A DNA stretch of 64,000 bases. It comes from Frondihabitans sp. PhB188 (GTDB lineage Bacteria; Actinomycetota; Actinomycetes; Actinomycetales; Microbacteriaceae). This document shows positions 8,993 to 21,277 of the stretch, piece by piece. The first letter of the stretch is position 1; the number at the start of each line of letters is the position of its first letter. A program made the position numbers and the translations under genes. Where the stretch lies: positions 248,001-312,000 of the forward strand of contig NZ_RJUO01000003.1 of assembly GCF_003752365.1 (NCBI RefSeq). The letters are read 5' to 3'. The notes beneath the pieces are model-generated. The model was not told where the DNA came from. It searched no databases and worked only from the letters and a program-made list of their open reading frames with translations.

Positions 8993-10533
8993 CAGACCAC
9001 TCCTTCGGTTGCGGCGGACTGTTCGGAGACGCTGAGGCTCGGCGCCTTCGAGATGAGCGTGTGACCCCAGGTCGACTCGAAGAGCTGCTCGAGCGCGGCG
9101 CCGTAGGTGTACAGGCGGGCGTCCTCCCGGGCGGGCGCCATCAGCTGGATCCCGGTCGGCAGGCCGTCCTCGTCGGCGAGGCCCATCGGCAGCGACAGGC
9201 CGGGGATGCCGGCCAGGTTCGCGGGGATCGTCGTGAGGTCGTTCAGATACATCGCCAGCGGGTCGTCGATCTTCTCGCCGATCGGGAACGCCGTGGTGGG
9301 CGCGGACGGCGAGATGAGCACGTCGACCTCGTCGAAGAGGCGCGAGAAGTCGCGCTGCACGAGCGTGCGCACCTTCTGCGCCGAGCCGTAGTACGCGTCG
9401 TAGTAGCCGGCGCTGAGGGCATAGGTGCCGAGGATGATGCGGCGCTTCACCTCGGGGCCGAAGCCCTGCTCGCGCGTGGCCGCCATGACCTGCTCGACGG
9501 TTCCGCCGCCCTCGGGCGTGACGCGGAGGCCGAACCGGACGGAGTCGAACTTGGCGAGGTTCGACGACGCCTCGGCGGGGAGGATCAGGTAGTAGGCGCT
9601 GATCGCGTACTCGAAGCTGGGGGCCGAGACCTCGACGATCTCGGCGCCGGCGGCGGTGAGAAGCGCGACGGCGTCGGCGAAGCGGGCCTTGACGCCGGCC
9701 TGGAAGCCGTCGCCGTTCAGCTCCCTGACGATGCCGACCTTGACGCCCTGGAGCGAGCCGGGCGCGAGTCCCGCGCGGGCGGCGTCGGCGAACGACGGCC
9801 ACTCGTCGCGGAGCGACGTGGAGTCGCGGGGGTCGTGACCCTTGATCACGTCGTGCAGCAGCGCCGAGTCGAGCACGGTGCGGCTGACGGGGCCGATCTG
9901 GTCGAGCGACGACGCCAGGGCGATCGCGCCGTAGCGGCTGACGGAGCCGTAGGTCGGCTTCACGCCGACCGTGCCGGTGACCGCGCCGGGCTGGCGGATC
10001 GAGCCGCCGGTGTCGCTGCCGAGGGCGAGGGGCGCCTCGAAGGCCGCGACGGCCGCAGCCGAGCCACCTCCCGAGCCGCCGGGGATCCGGTCGAGGTTCC
10101 ACGGGTTGTGGGTCGGGCCGTACGCCGAGAACTCGGTCGACGAACCCATCGCGAACTCGTCCATGTTGGTCTTGCCGAGCGGCACCAGGCCTGCGGCACG
10201 GACCTTCGCGACGGCGGTCGCGTCGTAGGGCGGGATCCAGCCCTCGAGGATCTTCGAGCCCGAGGTCGACGGCATCCCGATGGTGCAGAGGACGTCCTTG
10301 ACCGCGATCGGCACGCCGGCGAGCTCGCCCAGGGTCTCCCCCGCGGCCCGGCGCTCGTCGATCGACTTCGCGGTGGCGAGGGCCCCGGCGTTGACGTGCA
10401 GGAACGCGTGGACGTCGCCGTCGACGCCGGCGATGCGGTCGAGGTGCGCCTTCGTCGCCTCGACGCTCGACACCTCGCGGCTCTGGAGCTTCGACGCCAG
10501 GTCGGCGGCTGACAGGTGGATGAGGTCGGTCAC
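8992..10533 (-). CDS. gatA: Asp-tRNA(Asn)/Glu-tRNA(Gln) amidotransferase subunit A
   Basis: This 513-aa amidase-signature enzyme releases ammonia from glutamine for the GatCAB complex. The Ser-cisSer-Lys triad is visible: Lys79 in GVPIAVKD, Ser154 in PGGSGGGS and nucleophile Ser178 in [10 protein letters not shown]. The length is typical. The start is GTG at 10533, overlapping the gatC stop as GTGA. The gene order gatC-gatA-gatB is complete and tightly overlapping, which fits stoichiometric production of the complex. Confidence 0.97.
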   Translation of the reverse strand: MTDLIHLSAADLASKLQSREVSSVEATKAHLDRIAGVDGDVHAFLHVNAGALATAKSIDERRAAGETLGELAGVPIAVKDVLCTIGMPSTSGSKILEGWIPPYDATAVAKVRAAGLVPLGKTNMDEFAMGSSTEFSAYGPTHNPWNLDRIPGGSGGGSAAAVAAFEAPLALGSDTGGSIRQPGAVTGTVGVKPTYGSVSRYGAIALASSLDQIGPVSRTVLDSALLHDVIKGHDPRDSTSLRDEWPSFADAARAGLAPGSLQGVKVGIVRELNGDGFQAGVKARFADAVALLTAAGAEIVEVSAPSFEYAISAYYLILPAEASSNLAKFDSVRFGLRVTPEGGGTVEQVMAATREQGFGPEVKRRIILGTYALSAGYYDAYYGSAQKVRTLVQRDFSRLFDEVDVLISPSAPTTAFPIGEKIDDPLAMYLNDLTTIPANLAGIPGLSLPMGLADEDGLPTGIQLMAPAREDARLYTYGAALEQLFESTWGHTLISKAPSLSVSEQSAATEGVV

Positions 10534-10829
10534 TGCTCTTCTCCCAGGATCGCGCTCACCTTGAAGCGGGTTCCGTCGTGCTCGGGCGCGCCCGCCAGCG
10601 CCTGCTCCTGCGTGAGGGTCTCGCCGACCACGTCGTCGCGGAAGACGTTCGACAGAGGGATCGGGTGGCTCGTGGCCGGCACGTCGGCGTTCGCGACCTC
10701 GGACACCTTGGCGATGCTGTCGACGATGTGGCCGAGCTCGCCCGTCAGCTTGTCGATCTCGTCGGGGGTGAGGGCGATCCGGGCGAGCCCTGCGAGGTGC
10801 TCCACCTGCTCGCGCGTGATTTCAGACAT
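10530..10829 (-). CDS. gatC: Asp-tRNA(Asn)/Glu-tRNA(Gln) amidotransferase subunit C
   Basis: This 99-aa subunit wraps around GatA and stabilises its contact with GatB. The diagnostic sequence [18 protein letters not shown] is at residues 7-24, and the C-terminal half carries the conserved LRDDVV-like block ([10 protein letters not shown]). ATG 10829 was chosen over a GTG six bases upstream because the family starts just before the first helix. It is the first gene of the gatCAB operon. A stem-loop at 10879-10901 separates it from the upstream hydrolase gene. Confidence 0.95.
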   Translation of the reverse strand: MSEITREQVEHLAGLARIALTPDEIDKLTGELGHIVDSIAKVSEVANADVPATSHPIPLSNVFRDDVVGETLTQEQALAGAPEHDGTRFKVSAILGEEQ

Positions 10830-10878
10830 GCCCACGAGTCTATTCGGCGCCCGTCTGAGAACCTGCAGGACACAAGCT

Positions 10879-10901
10879 GGGCGCAGGAACTCGGGGCGCC
10901 C
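10879..10901 (-). terminator. Candidate hairpin terminator downstream of the DUF1023 hydrolase
   Basis: The arms GGGCGC (10879-10884) and GCGCCC (10896-10901) are perfectly complementary around an 11-nt loop. It lies between the hydrolase stop at 10927 and the gatC start at 10829, where a terminator for the minus-strand hydrolase would be expected. There is no T-tract. Its left arm and loop share a 14-nt word with the hairpin at 37906. Confidence 0.4.
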
Positions 10902-10926
10902 GGCTCCTCGAGTCGAAGCGGCGCGA

Positions 10927-12498
10927 CTAGGCGCTGTGGACGGACTCGCGACTGACGTCCTGGGGCCGCACGTACTCCAGCGACGGACCGTTCACGAGCT
11001 GCGGCCCGTCGGGCACGGGGTCGCGGCCGTCGGCGAGGTCGCCTCGGCCGATGCCGATGAGCGCGAGGCTGCGCATGGCGTGGCTGCCGGTCGTGAAGTA
11101 CTCGTTGTGCGTGACGACTGCGGTCAGCTTCTGCGACGTGTACGGGTCGACGGCCGAGCCGAGGTTGAGGAGCTTCGAGCCGAACACCACCGAGCCGGGG
11201 TCGGCGCCGAAGACGCCGCTGCCGGCGACGGGGTCGAGCGCCGCGGCTCCGGCGAACACGTGGCCCGCGGTGACGGCGAGGTCGCCGGCGTCGGCCACGA
11301 CGCTGCCGGGCGATCCGAGGGCCACGAAGTCGTCGACGTGGATCGTGCCCGACGACAGAGCGATCGTGGCCGTCGTGGAGCCGTACGAGTGGCCGATGAT
11401 CGTCGTGCGGGGCTCGTCCTCGAGGCGGACGGCGTCCAGGCCCTCGACGGCGTTCTCGAGGTGCACCGCGCCGGCCTCGGCGAGGCTCAGCCCGAGCACG
11501 TTCGTCATGACCGGGGTGCGGTAGCCCATCCACGAGACGACGGCGGACGACTCGGGGGCGGAGGTCGTGGTGGCAAGCGTGTTCGACCAGAAGGTCTCGG
11601 AGCTCTGGACCGCCGCTGCGGCGTTGGTGAACGAGACCATCTGCGTGGAGACGGTGTACATCATGCCCGGCACCATCAGGCTGACGTTCTTCGCGGTGTC
11701 GAGATCGCCGATGGCGACGGCGGCACGACCCGGGTAGACGGTGTCGAGCGAGACGAGGCTGCGAGCGGTGTCGTTGCCGTCGTAGCCGGGTATGAGCGAC
11801 TGCTGCACCTGCTGCAGCATGGCGAGGCGCTGCCCCTGGGTCGGGGCGCCGACGACGGTGCCGCCCGGGTTCTGCTCGAGGTCGTCGATGGTCCGGCTCA
11901 GCGTGATGCGGTTGGCGAGGTTCCGCTGCGAGTACGGGACGCCCTCGAGGTTGCCGATGATGCTCGGGACGGCCGAGAGGAGGACAGTGCGCTGCGCCGT
12001 GGGGACGGTGCTCCACCAGGCGCGAACGGCGGTGGCTTCGTCGGCGCCGGCGCCGAGTTCCTGCGCCAGGGTCAGATCGGCACCGGAGTCGACGTCGAGC
12101 GACTCCCCGAACTCGCCGAGGGTCAGAGACGACGCGCCGGCCAGAGCGGAGAGGCAGGCGGGGGCGTCGAGATCGGCTGGGAGGCTCGCCGGCGCACGGC
12201 CGTCGCTGTCGGCTCCGCAGGAGCGGAGCGTCGCGAACGACGAGATCGGCAGGCCCTCGACGGCTGCGGAGTGCGTCGAGACGTCAGCCGCGGTCGTGGC
12301 GTCAGCCGCGGTCGCGACGTCGGCGCCGGCCGTGACGTCGACGGAGGAGGCCGCGTCGTCATGCGACCGGACCGACTCGGAGGACTGCTGGGTCGCGGAC
12401 ACGGACACCACGTCGACGCGCGGTGGCACGGCGACAGGCCCGGTCACGCCTAGCACGTTGACCGAGGAATACAGGATGGCTGCGGCAAAGAACAGCAC
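10927..12498 (-). CDS. Secreted alpha/beta hydrolase, DUF1023 family
   Basis: This 523-aa protein has a DUF1023 hydrolase domain in its C-terminal half. The nucleophile motif GHSYGS (IIGHSYGSTTATIAL) lies near residue 365, and a later histidine in VVTHNEYFTTGSHA completes a plausible triad. The N-terminus is hydrophobic (residues 1-20) and fits a signal peptide or anchor. It is followed by an Ala/Asp/Thr-rich low-complexity stretch (about 45-75, ADVATAADATTAADVS). GTG 12498 is the only usable start, since two in-frame TAG codons lie just upstream. The substrate is unknown. The protein probably acts outside the membrane. Confidence 0.85.
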   Translation of the reverse strand: MLFFAAAILYSSVNVLGVTGPVAVPPRVDVVSVSATQQSSESVRSHDDAASSVDVTAGADVATAADATTAADVSTHSAAVEGLPISSFATLRSCGADSDGRAPASLPADLDAPACLSALAGASSLTLGEFGESLDVDSGADLTLAQELGAGADEATAVRAWWSTVPTAQRTVLLSAVPSIIGNLEGVPYSQRNLANRITLSRTIDDLEQNPGGTVVGAPTQGQRLAMLQQVQQSLIPGYDGNDTARSLVSLDTVYPGRAAVAIGDLDTAKNVSLMVPGMMYTVSTQMVSFTNAAAAVQSSETFWSNTLATTTSAPESSAVVSWMGYRTPVMTNVLGLSLAEAGAVHLENAVEGLDAVRLEDEPRTTIIGHSYGSTTATIALSSGTIHVDDFVALGSPGSVVADAGDLAVTAGHVFAGAAALDPVAGSGVFGADPGSVVFGSKLLNLGSAVDPYTSQKLTAVVTHNEYFTTGSHAMRSLALIGIGRGDLADGRDPVPDGPQLVNGPSLEYVRPQDVSRESVHSA

Positions 12499-12613
12499 GT
12501 CGGGGTTCCCCTACTAGCGCACCTGGGTCCCGTACCCCTACAGACGAGATCGATGCGCTAGCACACATCCTAGGAGGCCCGCTGACCGGTTGACCAGTGA
12601 TGGGCCGAATTCA

Positions 12614-14908
<2,295 letters not shown>

Positions 14909-16033
14909 TTATGCGGGGATGGGAACAGGCACCGCGCTGATGGTGCGGTCGATCGTGCACTGCCCGAGCACTCGCGTGCCCACGTACACGACCGCGGTCT
15001 GACCGGGCGCGACGCCGTTGAGGGGCTCGTGCGGGGTGATGACCAACTCTGTTCTATCGCCATCCACCGACACTCGCGCAACTGCGGGGACCGGATCGGC
15101 GTGCGCGCGGATCTGCACGTCGCAGTCGAACACCTCGGTCGGGTCGAGCGGCGCGAGGCCTGCCCACGAGAACTTCTCGCCGGCGATCTCGGCGATGTCG
15201 AGAGCCTCCTTGGGCCCGACGACGACCGCGTTGTCTTTCGGACGCACCTCGAGCACGAAGCGGGGCTTGCCGTCGTCTGACGGGAAGCCGATGTTGAGGC
15301 CCTTGCGCTGGCCCACGGTGAACGCGTGAGCCCCCTCGTGCGTGCCGACGACGGCACCCGTGCGATCCAGGATCTCGCCCTGCTCGGCGCCGACGCGCTC
15401 AGCCAGCCAGCCGCGGGTGTCGCCGTCGGGGATGAAGCAGATGTCGTGGCTGTCGGGCTTCTGGGCCACCGTGAAGCCGCGGGCGGCCGCCTCGGCGCGC
15501 ACCTCCGCCTTCGACGGGGTCGCGCCCAGCGGGAACATCGAGTGGTCGATCTGCTCCTTGGTCAGCACGCCCAGGACGTACGACTGGTCTTTCGCCCAGG
15601 CGCTTGCCCGGTGGAGCTCCTTGTTGCCGTCGGCGTCGGCGACGATCGAGGCGTAGTGACCGGTCGCCACCGCGTCGAAGCCGAGGGCGATCGCCTTCTC
15701 GAGGAGGGCGGCGAACTTGATCTTCTCGTTGCAGCGCATGCACGGGTTCGGCGTGCGGCCCGCCGAGTACTCGGCGACGAAGTCGTCGACGACGTCGAGC
15801 TTGAAGCGCTCCGAGAAGTCCCAGACGTAGTACGGGATGCCGATCATGTTGGCGGCGCGCTGGGCGTCCATCGAGTCCTCGATGGTGCAGCAGCCGCGGC
15901 TGCCGGTGCGGAGCGTGCCCGGCATCCGGCTGAGCGCCAGGTGCACGCCGACGACGTCGTGGCCGGCATCGACGGCCCGGGCCGCCGCCACGGCGGAGTC
16001 GACGCCGCCGCTCATCGCTGCCAGAACCTTCAT
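14909..16033 (-). CDS. mnmA: tRNA 2-thiouridine(34) synthase MnmA
   Basis: This 374-aa enzyme thiolates U34 of tRNA-Glu, -Gln and -Lys. The PP-loop MSGGVDS is at residues 7-13. The sulfur-transfer cysteines are Cys98 (TPNPCMRC) and Cys199 (SHDICFI). [10 protein letters not shown] marks the later tRNA-binding region. I chose ATG 16033 because the motif must start within 10 residues of the N-terminus. Sulfur would come from a cysteine desulfurase encoded outside this window. The gene precedes ligA and diverges from the MFS transporter. Confidence 0.96.
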   Translation of the reverse strand: MKVLAAMSGGVDSAVAAARAVDAGHDVVGVHLALSRMPGTLRTGSRGCCTIEDSMDAQRAANMIGIPYYVWDFSERFKLDVVDDFVAEYSAGRTPNPCMRCNEKIKFAALLEKAIALGFDAVATGHYASIVADADGNKELHRASAWAKDQSYVLGVLTKEQIDHSMFPLGATPSKAEVRAEAAARGFTVAQKPDSHDICFIPDGDTRGWLAERVGAEQGEILDRTGAVVGTHEGAHAFTVGQRKGLNIGFPSDDGKPRFVLEVRPKDNAVVVGPKEALDIAEIAGEKFSWAGLAPLDPTEVFDCDVQIRAHADPVPAVARVSVDGDRTELVITPHEPLNGVAPGQTAVVYVGTRVLGQCTIDRTISAVPVPIPA

Positions 16034-16089
16034 GTGCTCCAGTGTAAACGCGCGATTCCGCGCTCGAGTCGGGTCTAGGCTCCAAAGCG

Positions 16090-17349
16090 ATGACTCAGCA
16101 GACCGCCTCCTTCTCGATGCGGTCCGTCGCACTCTCCGCGTTCCTGCCCGCCGCGCTCTTCGCGATCGGCGAGGGCGCCATCATCCCGATCATCCCGGTC
16201 GCCAGCGACAACCTCGGCGCGACCCTGGCCCTGTCGGCGTTCGTGGCCTCGCTGATCCTCGTCGGCGAGCTCATCGGCGACATCCCCAGCGGCTGGCTCG
16301 TCTCGCGGGTCGGCGAGCGCCGGGCCATGATCGGCGCGGCCCTGGTGAGCGTGATCGGGCTGGTCGTCTGCCTGGTGTCGCCGAACTTCGTCGTGCTCGC
16401 GATCGGCGTCTTCCTGATCGGCCTCTCGACCGCGGTCTTCGCGCTGGCGCGGCACGCGTTCATGACGTCGTTCGTGCCGCCCGAGATCCGCGCCCGGGCG
16501 CTGTCGAGCCTCGGCGGCGTCTTCCGTCTGGGCTACTTCGTCGGGCCCTTCCTGTCGGCGGGCCTGATCCACCTGACCGGCTCGGTGCAGTCGGCGTTCT
16601 GGATCCACATCGTCGGGTGCCTCTCGGCCGCCGCCGTGCTGCTGTTCATCAAGGATCCCGCGTCGAAGCTCGCGAGGCCGACGCCCCGCGCCTCGCACGC
16701 CGAGACCCCCGGCGAGCAGGAGGTGCGCCGCGAGGCCCAAGGGCTGTTCGCGACGCTGGTGAAGTACCGCGGCGTGCTGGTGAAGCTCGGGAGCGGCGCA
16801 GCACTGATCGGGGCCATGCGCGCCGGGCGCCAGGTGATCCTGCCGCTGTGGGCCGTCTCGATCGGGATCGGGTCGAGCGAGACCGCCCTCATCATCGGCA
16901 TCGCCGGCGCCATCGACTTCGGCCTCTTCTACACGAGCGGCCAGATCATGGACCGCTGGGGCCGCATGTGGAGCGCCATGCCCTGCATGGTGGGCCTCGG
17001 CATCTCGTACGTCGTGCTGTCGTTCACCCATGCCCTGCCGACGAACGTCGCCTGGTTCGTCGGGGTCGCGATGTTCATGTCGGTGGCGAACGGCATCGGC
17101 TCGGGCATCCTCATGACGCTCGGTGCCGATCTCGCCGACAAGTCCGACCCCGCGCCCTTCCTCGGCGCCTGGCGGTTCACGGGCGACTTCGGCAGCGCCG
17201 CCGCTCCCCTGCTCATCTCGGGCATCACCGCGATCGCGACGATCTCGCTCGCGTCGGGCGTGATGGGCGTCCTCGGCTTCGTCGGGGCCGCGATCCTGCT
17301 GCGGTACGTGCCCCGGTACTCGCCCCACCAGCCGCACCTGAAGCGCTAG
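16090..17349 (+). CDS. Major facilitator superfamily transporter
   Basis: This 419-aa integral membrane protein has about 12 predicted helices. The loop between helices two and three carries the MFS signature in variant form ([22 protein letters not shown], about residues 57-78). The second half contains [22 protein letters not shown] as the equivalent loop. A cytosolic linker near residues 190-220 is charged. It resembles multidrug-efflux-type MFS proteins, but the substrate is not predictable. No regulator is adjacent. Confidence 0.88.
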   Translation: MTQQTASFSMRSVALSAFLPAALFAIGEGAIIPIIPVASDNLGATLALSAFVASLILVGELIGDIPSGWLVSRVGERRAMIGAALVSVIGLVVCLVSPNFVVLAIGVFLIGLSTAVFALARHAFMTSFVPPEIRARALSSLGGVFRLGYFVGPFLSAGLIHLTGSVQSAFWIHIVGCLSAAAVLLFIKDPASKLARPTPRASHAETPGEQEVRREAQGLFATLVKYRGVLVKLGSGAALIGAMRAGRQVILPLWAVSIGIGSSETALIIGIAGAIDFGLFYTSGQIMDRWGRMWSAMPCMVGLGISYVVLSFTHALPTNVAWFVGVAMFMSVANGIGSGILMTLGADLADKSDPAPFLGAWRFTGDFGSAAAPLLISGITAIATISLASGVMGVLGFVGAAILLRYVPRYSPHQPHLKR

Positions 17350-17382
17350 CCGGTGCCGGTCGCAGCTAGGATTGCCACGCCC

Positions 17383-17467
17383 GCGGGAGTGGTGGAATTG
17401 GCAGACACGCAGGATTTAGGTTCCTGTGCTTTCGAGCGTGAGGGTTCAAGTCCCTTCTCCCGCACCA
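17383..17467 (+). tRNA. tRNA-Leu (anticodon UAG)
   Basis: This is an 85-nt class II tRNA with 3' CCA encoded (17465-17467). The acceptor arms are GCGGGAG (17383-17389) and CTCCCGC (17457-17463). The anticodon stem CAGGA/TCCTG encloses loop TTTAGGT, giving anticodon TAG. A long variable arm contains TGCTTTCGAGCGT, and the T arm has GGTTCAAGTCC. All leucine-type features are present. No integrase or attachment-site duplication is visible nearby. Confidence 0.97.
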
Positions 17468-17519
17468 GGTACGCAGTTCTCGCACTGAGGTCGCAGTTCC
17501 CGTCCGCTTCTCGTCGCGG

Positions 17520-18302
17520 CTAGCCGCCGACACCCGGGGTGAAGCTCCCATCGGGCAGCCACGTGATGCTGCCGGGCTGGCCGTCGGTCGTCCAGTCGAC
17601 CGTGAGACCGCTCGCCGGGAAGTACTGCTCCGAGACGCAGGCCGATGACAGCGAGTTGCCGTGGACGACCACCAGGCAGTCGTAGTTCGACGTGTCCTTC
17701 GCGAGGTAGTAGCGCACGCCGGCCGAGTCGTCGGTGATGCCGACGCTGCGGAACGACGTCTTCACGAGCGTCCCCGGGATGTCGATCTTCGGCACGTCGA
17801 GGTTCGACTGCGGGGTGTCGTACCAGTCCGAGAAGTCGGCCTTCGGCAGCTGCGTCTGCACCGCCCGCAGGTTCCTCTCGGCGGCTGTGACTCTGGCGGC
17901 CTGCACGTCGGCCGCCGTCCGATGCTGGCCGAGTGACAGCCCGACCCCGAATCCCGCCAGCAGGAACGCGGCAGCCCCGGCAACCAGAACCAGTCTCCGG
18001 CGCTTCGGCCTCCTCGCGCCGGGCCCCGCCCCGGGCGGCTGCTCCGTGGGCGCGGCTGCGGCCGGATCGGCCTCGGCCGTCTGCCTGGCCTCCGCCGTTG
18101 GCGGTGCCTCCGCCGCCCGCTCCGCGGCTGCCGCTCGCTCCGCCGCTGCCCGCTGCGCCGCCGCCGACCGCTCCGCCGCCGCCGACCGCTCGGCCTCCAC
18201 GCCGTCGAACCGGGCCAGCGCCTGTCGGTCCTCGCGCGTCGCCTCCGGCCCGAACGCCCGCTCCACCAGTCGTGTGCGCTCGTCCTGTCGTCCGTCGTCC
18301 AT
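17520..18302 (-). CDS. Hypothetical single-span membrane protein with Ala/Glu/Arg repeats
   Basis: This 260-aa protein has three parts. The charged N-terminus is followed by a repeated ERSAAAERSAAAQRAAAE-type stretch (about residues 36-65, probably helical) and a Pro/Ala-rich linker. A basic segment RRPKRRR and one membrane helix follow (about 102-122). The extracytoplasmic C-terminal domain of about 130 residues contains two cysteines (in NYDCLVV and SSACVSE) that could pair. ATG 18302 is chosen for its GAGGGGG ribosome binding site. I do not recognise the family. It lies just downstream of tRNA-Leu in the opposite orientation. Confidence 0.65.
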   Translation of the reverse strand: MDDGRQDERTRLVERAFGPEATREDRQALARFDGVEAERSAAAERSAAAQRAAAERAAAAERAAEAPPTAEARQTAEADPAAAAPTEQPPGAGPGARRPKRRRLVLVAGAAAFLLAGFGVGLSLGQHRTAADVQAARVTAAERNLRAVQTQLPKADFSDWYDTPQSNLDVPKIDIPGTLVKTSFRSVGITDDSAGVRYYLAKDTSNYDCLVVVHGNSLSSACVSEQYFPASGLTVDWTTDGQPGSITWLPDGSFTPGVGG

Positions 18303-18552
18303 CGCGACCCCCTCGTCGTCCCCGATCCTAGGTCGCCCGCGGCCGCGTCTCCGCGCCGACGGGGCCGCGCCGACGTGCCGAGGGGACCGCTGCGTCTCGA
18401 AGGAGGGGACTGCTCCGTCCCGCGCAGGGGGGATGGCCCCCGCGGACTGGGTGGCTACCCCCAGAGAACCGCTCACGTCCGTCGGTTACGCTGGCACCGA
18501 TCACGAAGCTCGCACTCAGTCGGCTCCGGGTCGCTTCCCTGGAGAAACACCG

Positions 18553-19254
18553 ATGCTCCCGCTCGCAGCAATTCCCTTCCTCGATCCCGAGGCCCTCATC
18601 CACGCCTTCGGGCCGTGGGCCGTGCTCGGAATCTGCGCGATCATCTTCGCCGAGACGGGCCTGCTCATCGGCTTCATCTTCCCGGGCGACACTCTGCTCA
18701 TCCTCGCCGGCGTCATCGCGGCCAAAGACAGCTACGGCCTCGGCATGCCGATCGTGCTGATCGCGTTCTTCATCGCCATCGCGGCGTTCCTCGGCGGCGA
18801 GCTCGGCTACCTCATCGGGCACAAGGTGGGCCCGCGCATCTTCGAGCGCAAAGACAGCGGCATCTTCTCGTCCGAGAACGTGAAGAAGACGAACCAGTTC
18901 TTCGAGCGGTTCGGCTCGGGCGCGGTCATCTTGGCCCGGTTCGTGCCGGTGATCCGCACGTTCCTGCCCATTGCCGCGGGTGTGGCGCACATGCGCTACA
19001 AGAAGTACTCGCTGTTCAACGCCATCGGCGCCGTCGCCTGGGGCTTCGGCATCACGATGATCGGCTACGGCATCGGGCACATCCCGCCGGTGGCCACGTT
19101 CGTCGAGAACTACATCGACATCATCCTGCTCGGAGCCGTCGTCCTGACCGTCGTGCCGGTGCTCGTGAAGGTGCTCAGCACGTCGCGCAAGGCGAAGAAG
19201 GCCGAGGCGGAGTCGTCCACGCCGGCTAACGGCGAGGCGCGCACCCAGCCGTAG
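18553..19254 (+). CDS. DedA family membrane protein
   Basis: This 233-aa protein of the DedA/SNARE-associated family (DUF6-unrelated, VTT fold) contains the conserved blocks FAETGLLIGFIFPGDTLL (about 32-49), LGGELGYLIGHKVG and the signature ARFVPVIRTFLPIAAGVAHM (about 128-147). The last of these has the membrane-embedded Arg typical of the family. DedA proteins support membrane homeostasis and recycling of undecaprenyl or other lipid carriers. That role is known for some members and only inferred here. GGAGAAA precedes the ATG. The C-terminal tail is charged. A long repeat-rich gap follows. Confidence 0.9.
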   Translation: MLPLAAIPFLDPEALIHAFGPWAVLGICAIIFAETGLLIGFIFPGDTLLILAGVIAAKDSYGLGMPIVLIAFFIAIAAFLGGELGYLIGHKVGPRIFERKDSGIFSSENVKKTNQFFERFGSGAVILARFVPVIRTFLPIAAGVAHMRYKKYSLFNAIGAVAWGFGITMIGYGIGHIPPVATFVENYIDIILLGAVVLTVVPVLVKVLSTSRKAKKAEAESSTPANGEARTQP

Positions 19255-19907
19255 GGGCTTCGGCGGCCGTCCCGCTCGGCCCAGGGCCCGGGGCGCCCGC
19301 GCCCGCCCGTGCCGGCCGCGAGGTAGCCGTACCTGTCGCGCCGCCGCACCCCGTGCCGCCGGAGGACCCCGAGATGGCCGCACCTGTCGCGCCGCCGCAC
19401 CCCGCCCGACGGCGCCGGCCATCTCGCGGACGCACGGCGCGGCGGCCCCAAGGCCCGGCGGCCCGGGAGACCCGGCGTTACCCGCGAGGTGGCCGCGCCT
19501 GTCGCACCGGCCCGCCGGGCCCGACGGCCAGGGCCATCTCGCCGTCAAGGGGCCGCGCGGCGCGCCCATGGGACGCCGCGTGGCCCGGCGGCCTGAGGCA
19601 GACGGCCGGGCGGCCCGGAGGCGGTTGGCCGGGCGGCCGCGAAGTGGGCGGCCGGGGCCACGAGGTGGCCGCGCCCGTCACACCGACCCGCCGGGCCCGA
19701 CGGCGAGGGCCATCTCGCCGGTGAGGGGCCGCACGACGCCCAGCATCCGCACTCGGGACGCCGCATGGCCCGTCGGCCCGAATGAGACGGCCGGGCGGCT
19801 GCGAAGTGGGCGGCCGGGGGCCGCGAGGTGGCCGCGCACGTCGCACCGGCCCGCGCGGCCCGACGGCGAGGGCCATCTCGCGGACGAGGCGCGCCGGCGC
19901 CGGCGCG
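19255..19907. other. 653-nt gene-free repeat-rich gap between convergent dedA and rdgB
   Basis: Nothing here looks coding. The open frames crossing it lack ribosome binding sites and consist of Arg/Pro/Gly runs. It contains four 55-bp copies of a degenerate repeat plus one half copy, with G+C-rich spacers that themselves resemble one another. No strong hairpin with a T-tract was found. Confidence 0.8.
19320..19879 (+). repeat. Four-copy 55-bp repeat with inverted ends
   Basis: Copies A (19371-19425), B (19486-19540), C (19662-19716) and D (19825-19879) are each exactly 55 bp. Each begins GAGRTGGCCGC and ends GGCCATCTC, so the ends are inverted and the core is GC-rich. A half copy of the 5' portion lies at 19320-19353. 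Copies B, C and D are followed by related spacers, so the true period is about 163-176 bp. The copies are imperfect, which implies old duplications. Confidence 0.75.
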
Positions 19908-20546
19908 CTACGCGCCCAACGCGGCGCGCAGGCGCGGCGCCAGCGCCCGGAACGCCTGCGACCGGTGGCTCGTGGCGTCCTTCTCGGCGACCGACAGCTC
20001 GGCGGCCGAGCCGGGCGCGCCGTCGGGGTGGAAGATCGGGTCGTACCCGAAGCCGCCGGCTCCGGCGGGGGCGTCGAGCACGGTGCCACGCCACTCGGCG
20101 AGCTCGACGAGCTCGGTCGACTCGGCCGCGACGGCCGGACCGTCGGGCCCGACGGCTCCGTCGCGCGGGGGCACGACGAGAGCGGCGGCGCAGACGAACG
20201 CCGCGCCGCGAGCCGAGTCGGGCCCCAGCGCAGCCAGGTTGGCAAGGAGCAGGTGGAGGTTGTCGGTGTCGTCGCGAGTTCCTGCGTAGCGGGCCGAGTG
20301 GATGCCGGGGGCGCCGTCGAGGGCGTCGACCGAGATTCCGGAGTCGTCGGCCAGCGACGGGAGCCCCGTGTGCGCTGCGGCCGCACGGGCCTTGATCAGC
20401 GCGTTGCCCTCGAACGTGTCGGCGTCTTCGACCGGCTCGGGCCCGTCGTAGGCGACCAGCTCGATCCCCTCGAGGGCGTCACCGAGGATGCGGCGGAGCT
20501 CGTCGACCTTGTGGGCGTTGTGGGTGGCGAGGACGACGCGCTGCAC
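19908..20546 (-). CDS. rdgB: XTP/dITP diphosphatase (RdgB/HAM1)
   Basis: This 212-aa house-cleaning enzyme hydrolyses non-canonical purine NTPs to NMPs and pyrophosphate. Conserved features are LATHNAHKVDELRRIL at the N-terminus, the DTFEGNALIKA block, LADDSGISVDALDGAPGIHSARYAG (about 66-90), GFGYDPIF and the C-terminal SHR motif. It follows rph in the same direction with only 2 nt between them, part of a murI-rph-rdgB operon. Confidence 0.95.
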   Translation of the reverse strand: MQRVVLATHNAHKVDELRRILGDALEGIELVAYDGPEPVEDADTFEGNALIKARAAAAHTGLPSLADDSGISVDALDGAPGIHSARYAGTRDDTDNLHLLLANLAALGPDSARGAAFVCAAALVVPPRDGAVGPDGPAVAAESTELVELAEWRGTVLDAPAGAGGFGYDPIFHPDGAPGSAAELSVAEKDATSHRSQAFRALAPRLRAALGA

Positions 20547-20548
20547 GG

Positions 20549-21277
20549 TCAGAGGCCCAGGGTCTCGCGCTGGATGCGGGAGAGGTCGACGGCGCCGCCG
20601 AGGGCGAGGTCGAGCAGCGAGTTCAGCTCGTCGCGGTCGAACGGCGCGCCCTCGGCCGTGCCCTGCACCTCGACGAACTTGCCCGACCCCGTGACGACGA
20701 CGTTCATGTCGGTCTCGGCGCGGACGTCTTCGACGTAGGCCAGGTCGAGCATCGGCACACCGTCGATGATGCCGACCGAGACGGCCGAGACGCTGTCGCT
20801 GAGGGGCGTCGCCTTCTGCGCGATGAACTTGCTAGCGCGGCCCCACTCGATGGCCTCGGCGAGCGCGACGTAGGCGCCGGTGATCGCCGCGGTGCGCGTG
20901 CCGCCGTCGGCCTGCAGCACGTCGCAGTCGAGCACGATGGTGTTCTCGCCGAGCGCCTTCATGTCGACGACGGCACGGAGGCTGCGGCCGATGAGGCGCG
21001 AGATCTCGTGCGTGCGGCCGCCGATCCTGCCCTTGACGCTCTCGCGGTCGTTGCGCGAGTTCGTGGCGCGGGGCAGCATCGCGTACTCGGCGGTGACCCA
21101 GCCCTTGCCCTTGCCGGTCAGCCACCGCGGCACGCCGTTCGTGAAGGACGCGGTGCAGAGCACCTTGGTGTCGCCGAAGCTGACGAGCGCGCTGCCCTCG
21201 GCCTGGCTCGACCAGCCCTTTTCGATGGTGACCTCGCGGAGCTGGTCGTTCTGTCGTCCGTCGGCGCGTTCGGTCAT
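20549..21277 (-). CDS. rph: Ribonuclease PH
   Basis: This 242-aa phosphorolytic 3'-5' exoribonuclease trims tRNA precursors. Diagnostic segments are [11 protein letters not shown], the active-site helix [29 protein letters not shown] and [24 protein letters not shown] with the phosphate-binding region GGTRT. The length matches the family. ATG 21277 overlaps the murI stop as ATGA. Confidence 0.96.
   Translation of the reverse strand: MTERADGRQNDQLREVTIEKGWSSQAEGSALVSFGDTKVLCTASFTNGVPRWLTGKGKGWVTAEYAMLPRATNSRNDRESVKGRIGGRTHEISRLIGRSLRAVVDMKALGENTIVLDCDVLQADGGTRTAAITGAYVALAEAIEWGRASKFIAQKATPLSDSVSAVSVGIIDGVPMLDLAYVEDVRAETDMNVVVTGSGKFVEVQGTAEGAPFDRDELNSLLDLALGGAVDLSRIQRETLGL

Noticed and set aside
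17383-17467. tRNA-Leu as an integration site for a genomic island
   Set aside because: No integrase, no second copy of the tRNA 3' end within the window and no change in base composition on either side.
19255-19907. Coding potential in the dedA-rdgB gap
   Set aside because: Open frames consist of Pro/Arg/Gly runs, lack ribosome binding sites and follow the DNA repeat period.
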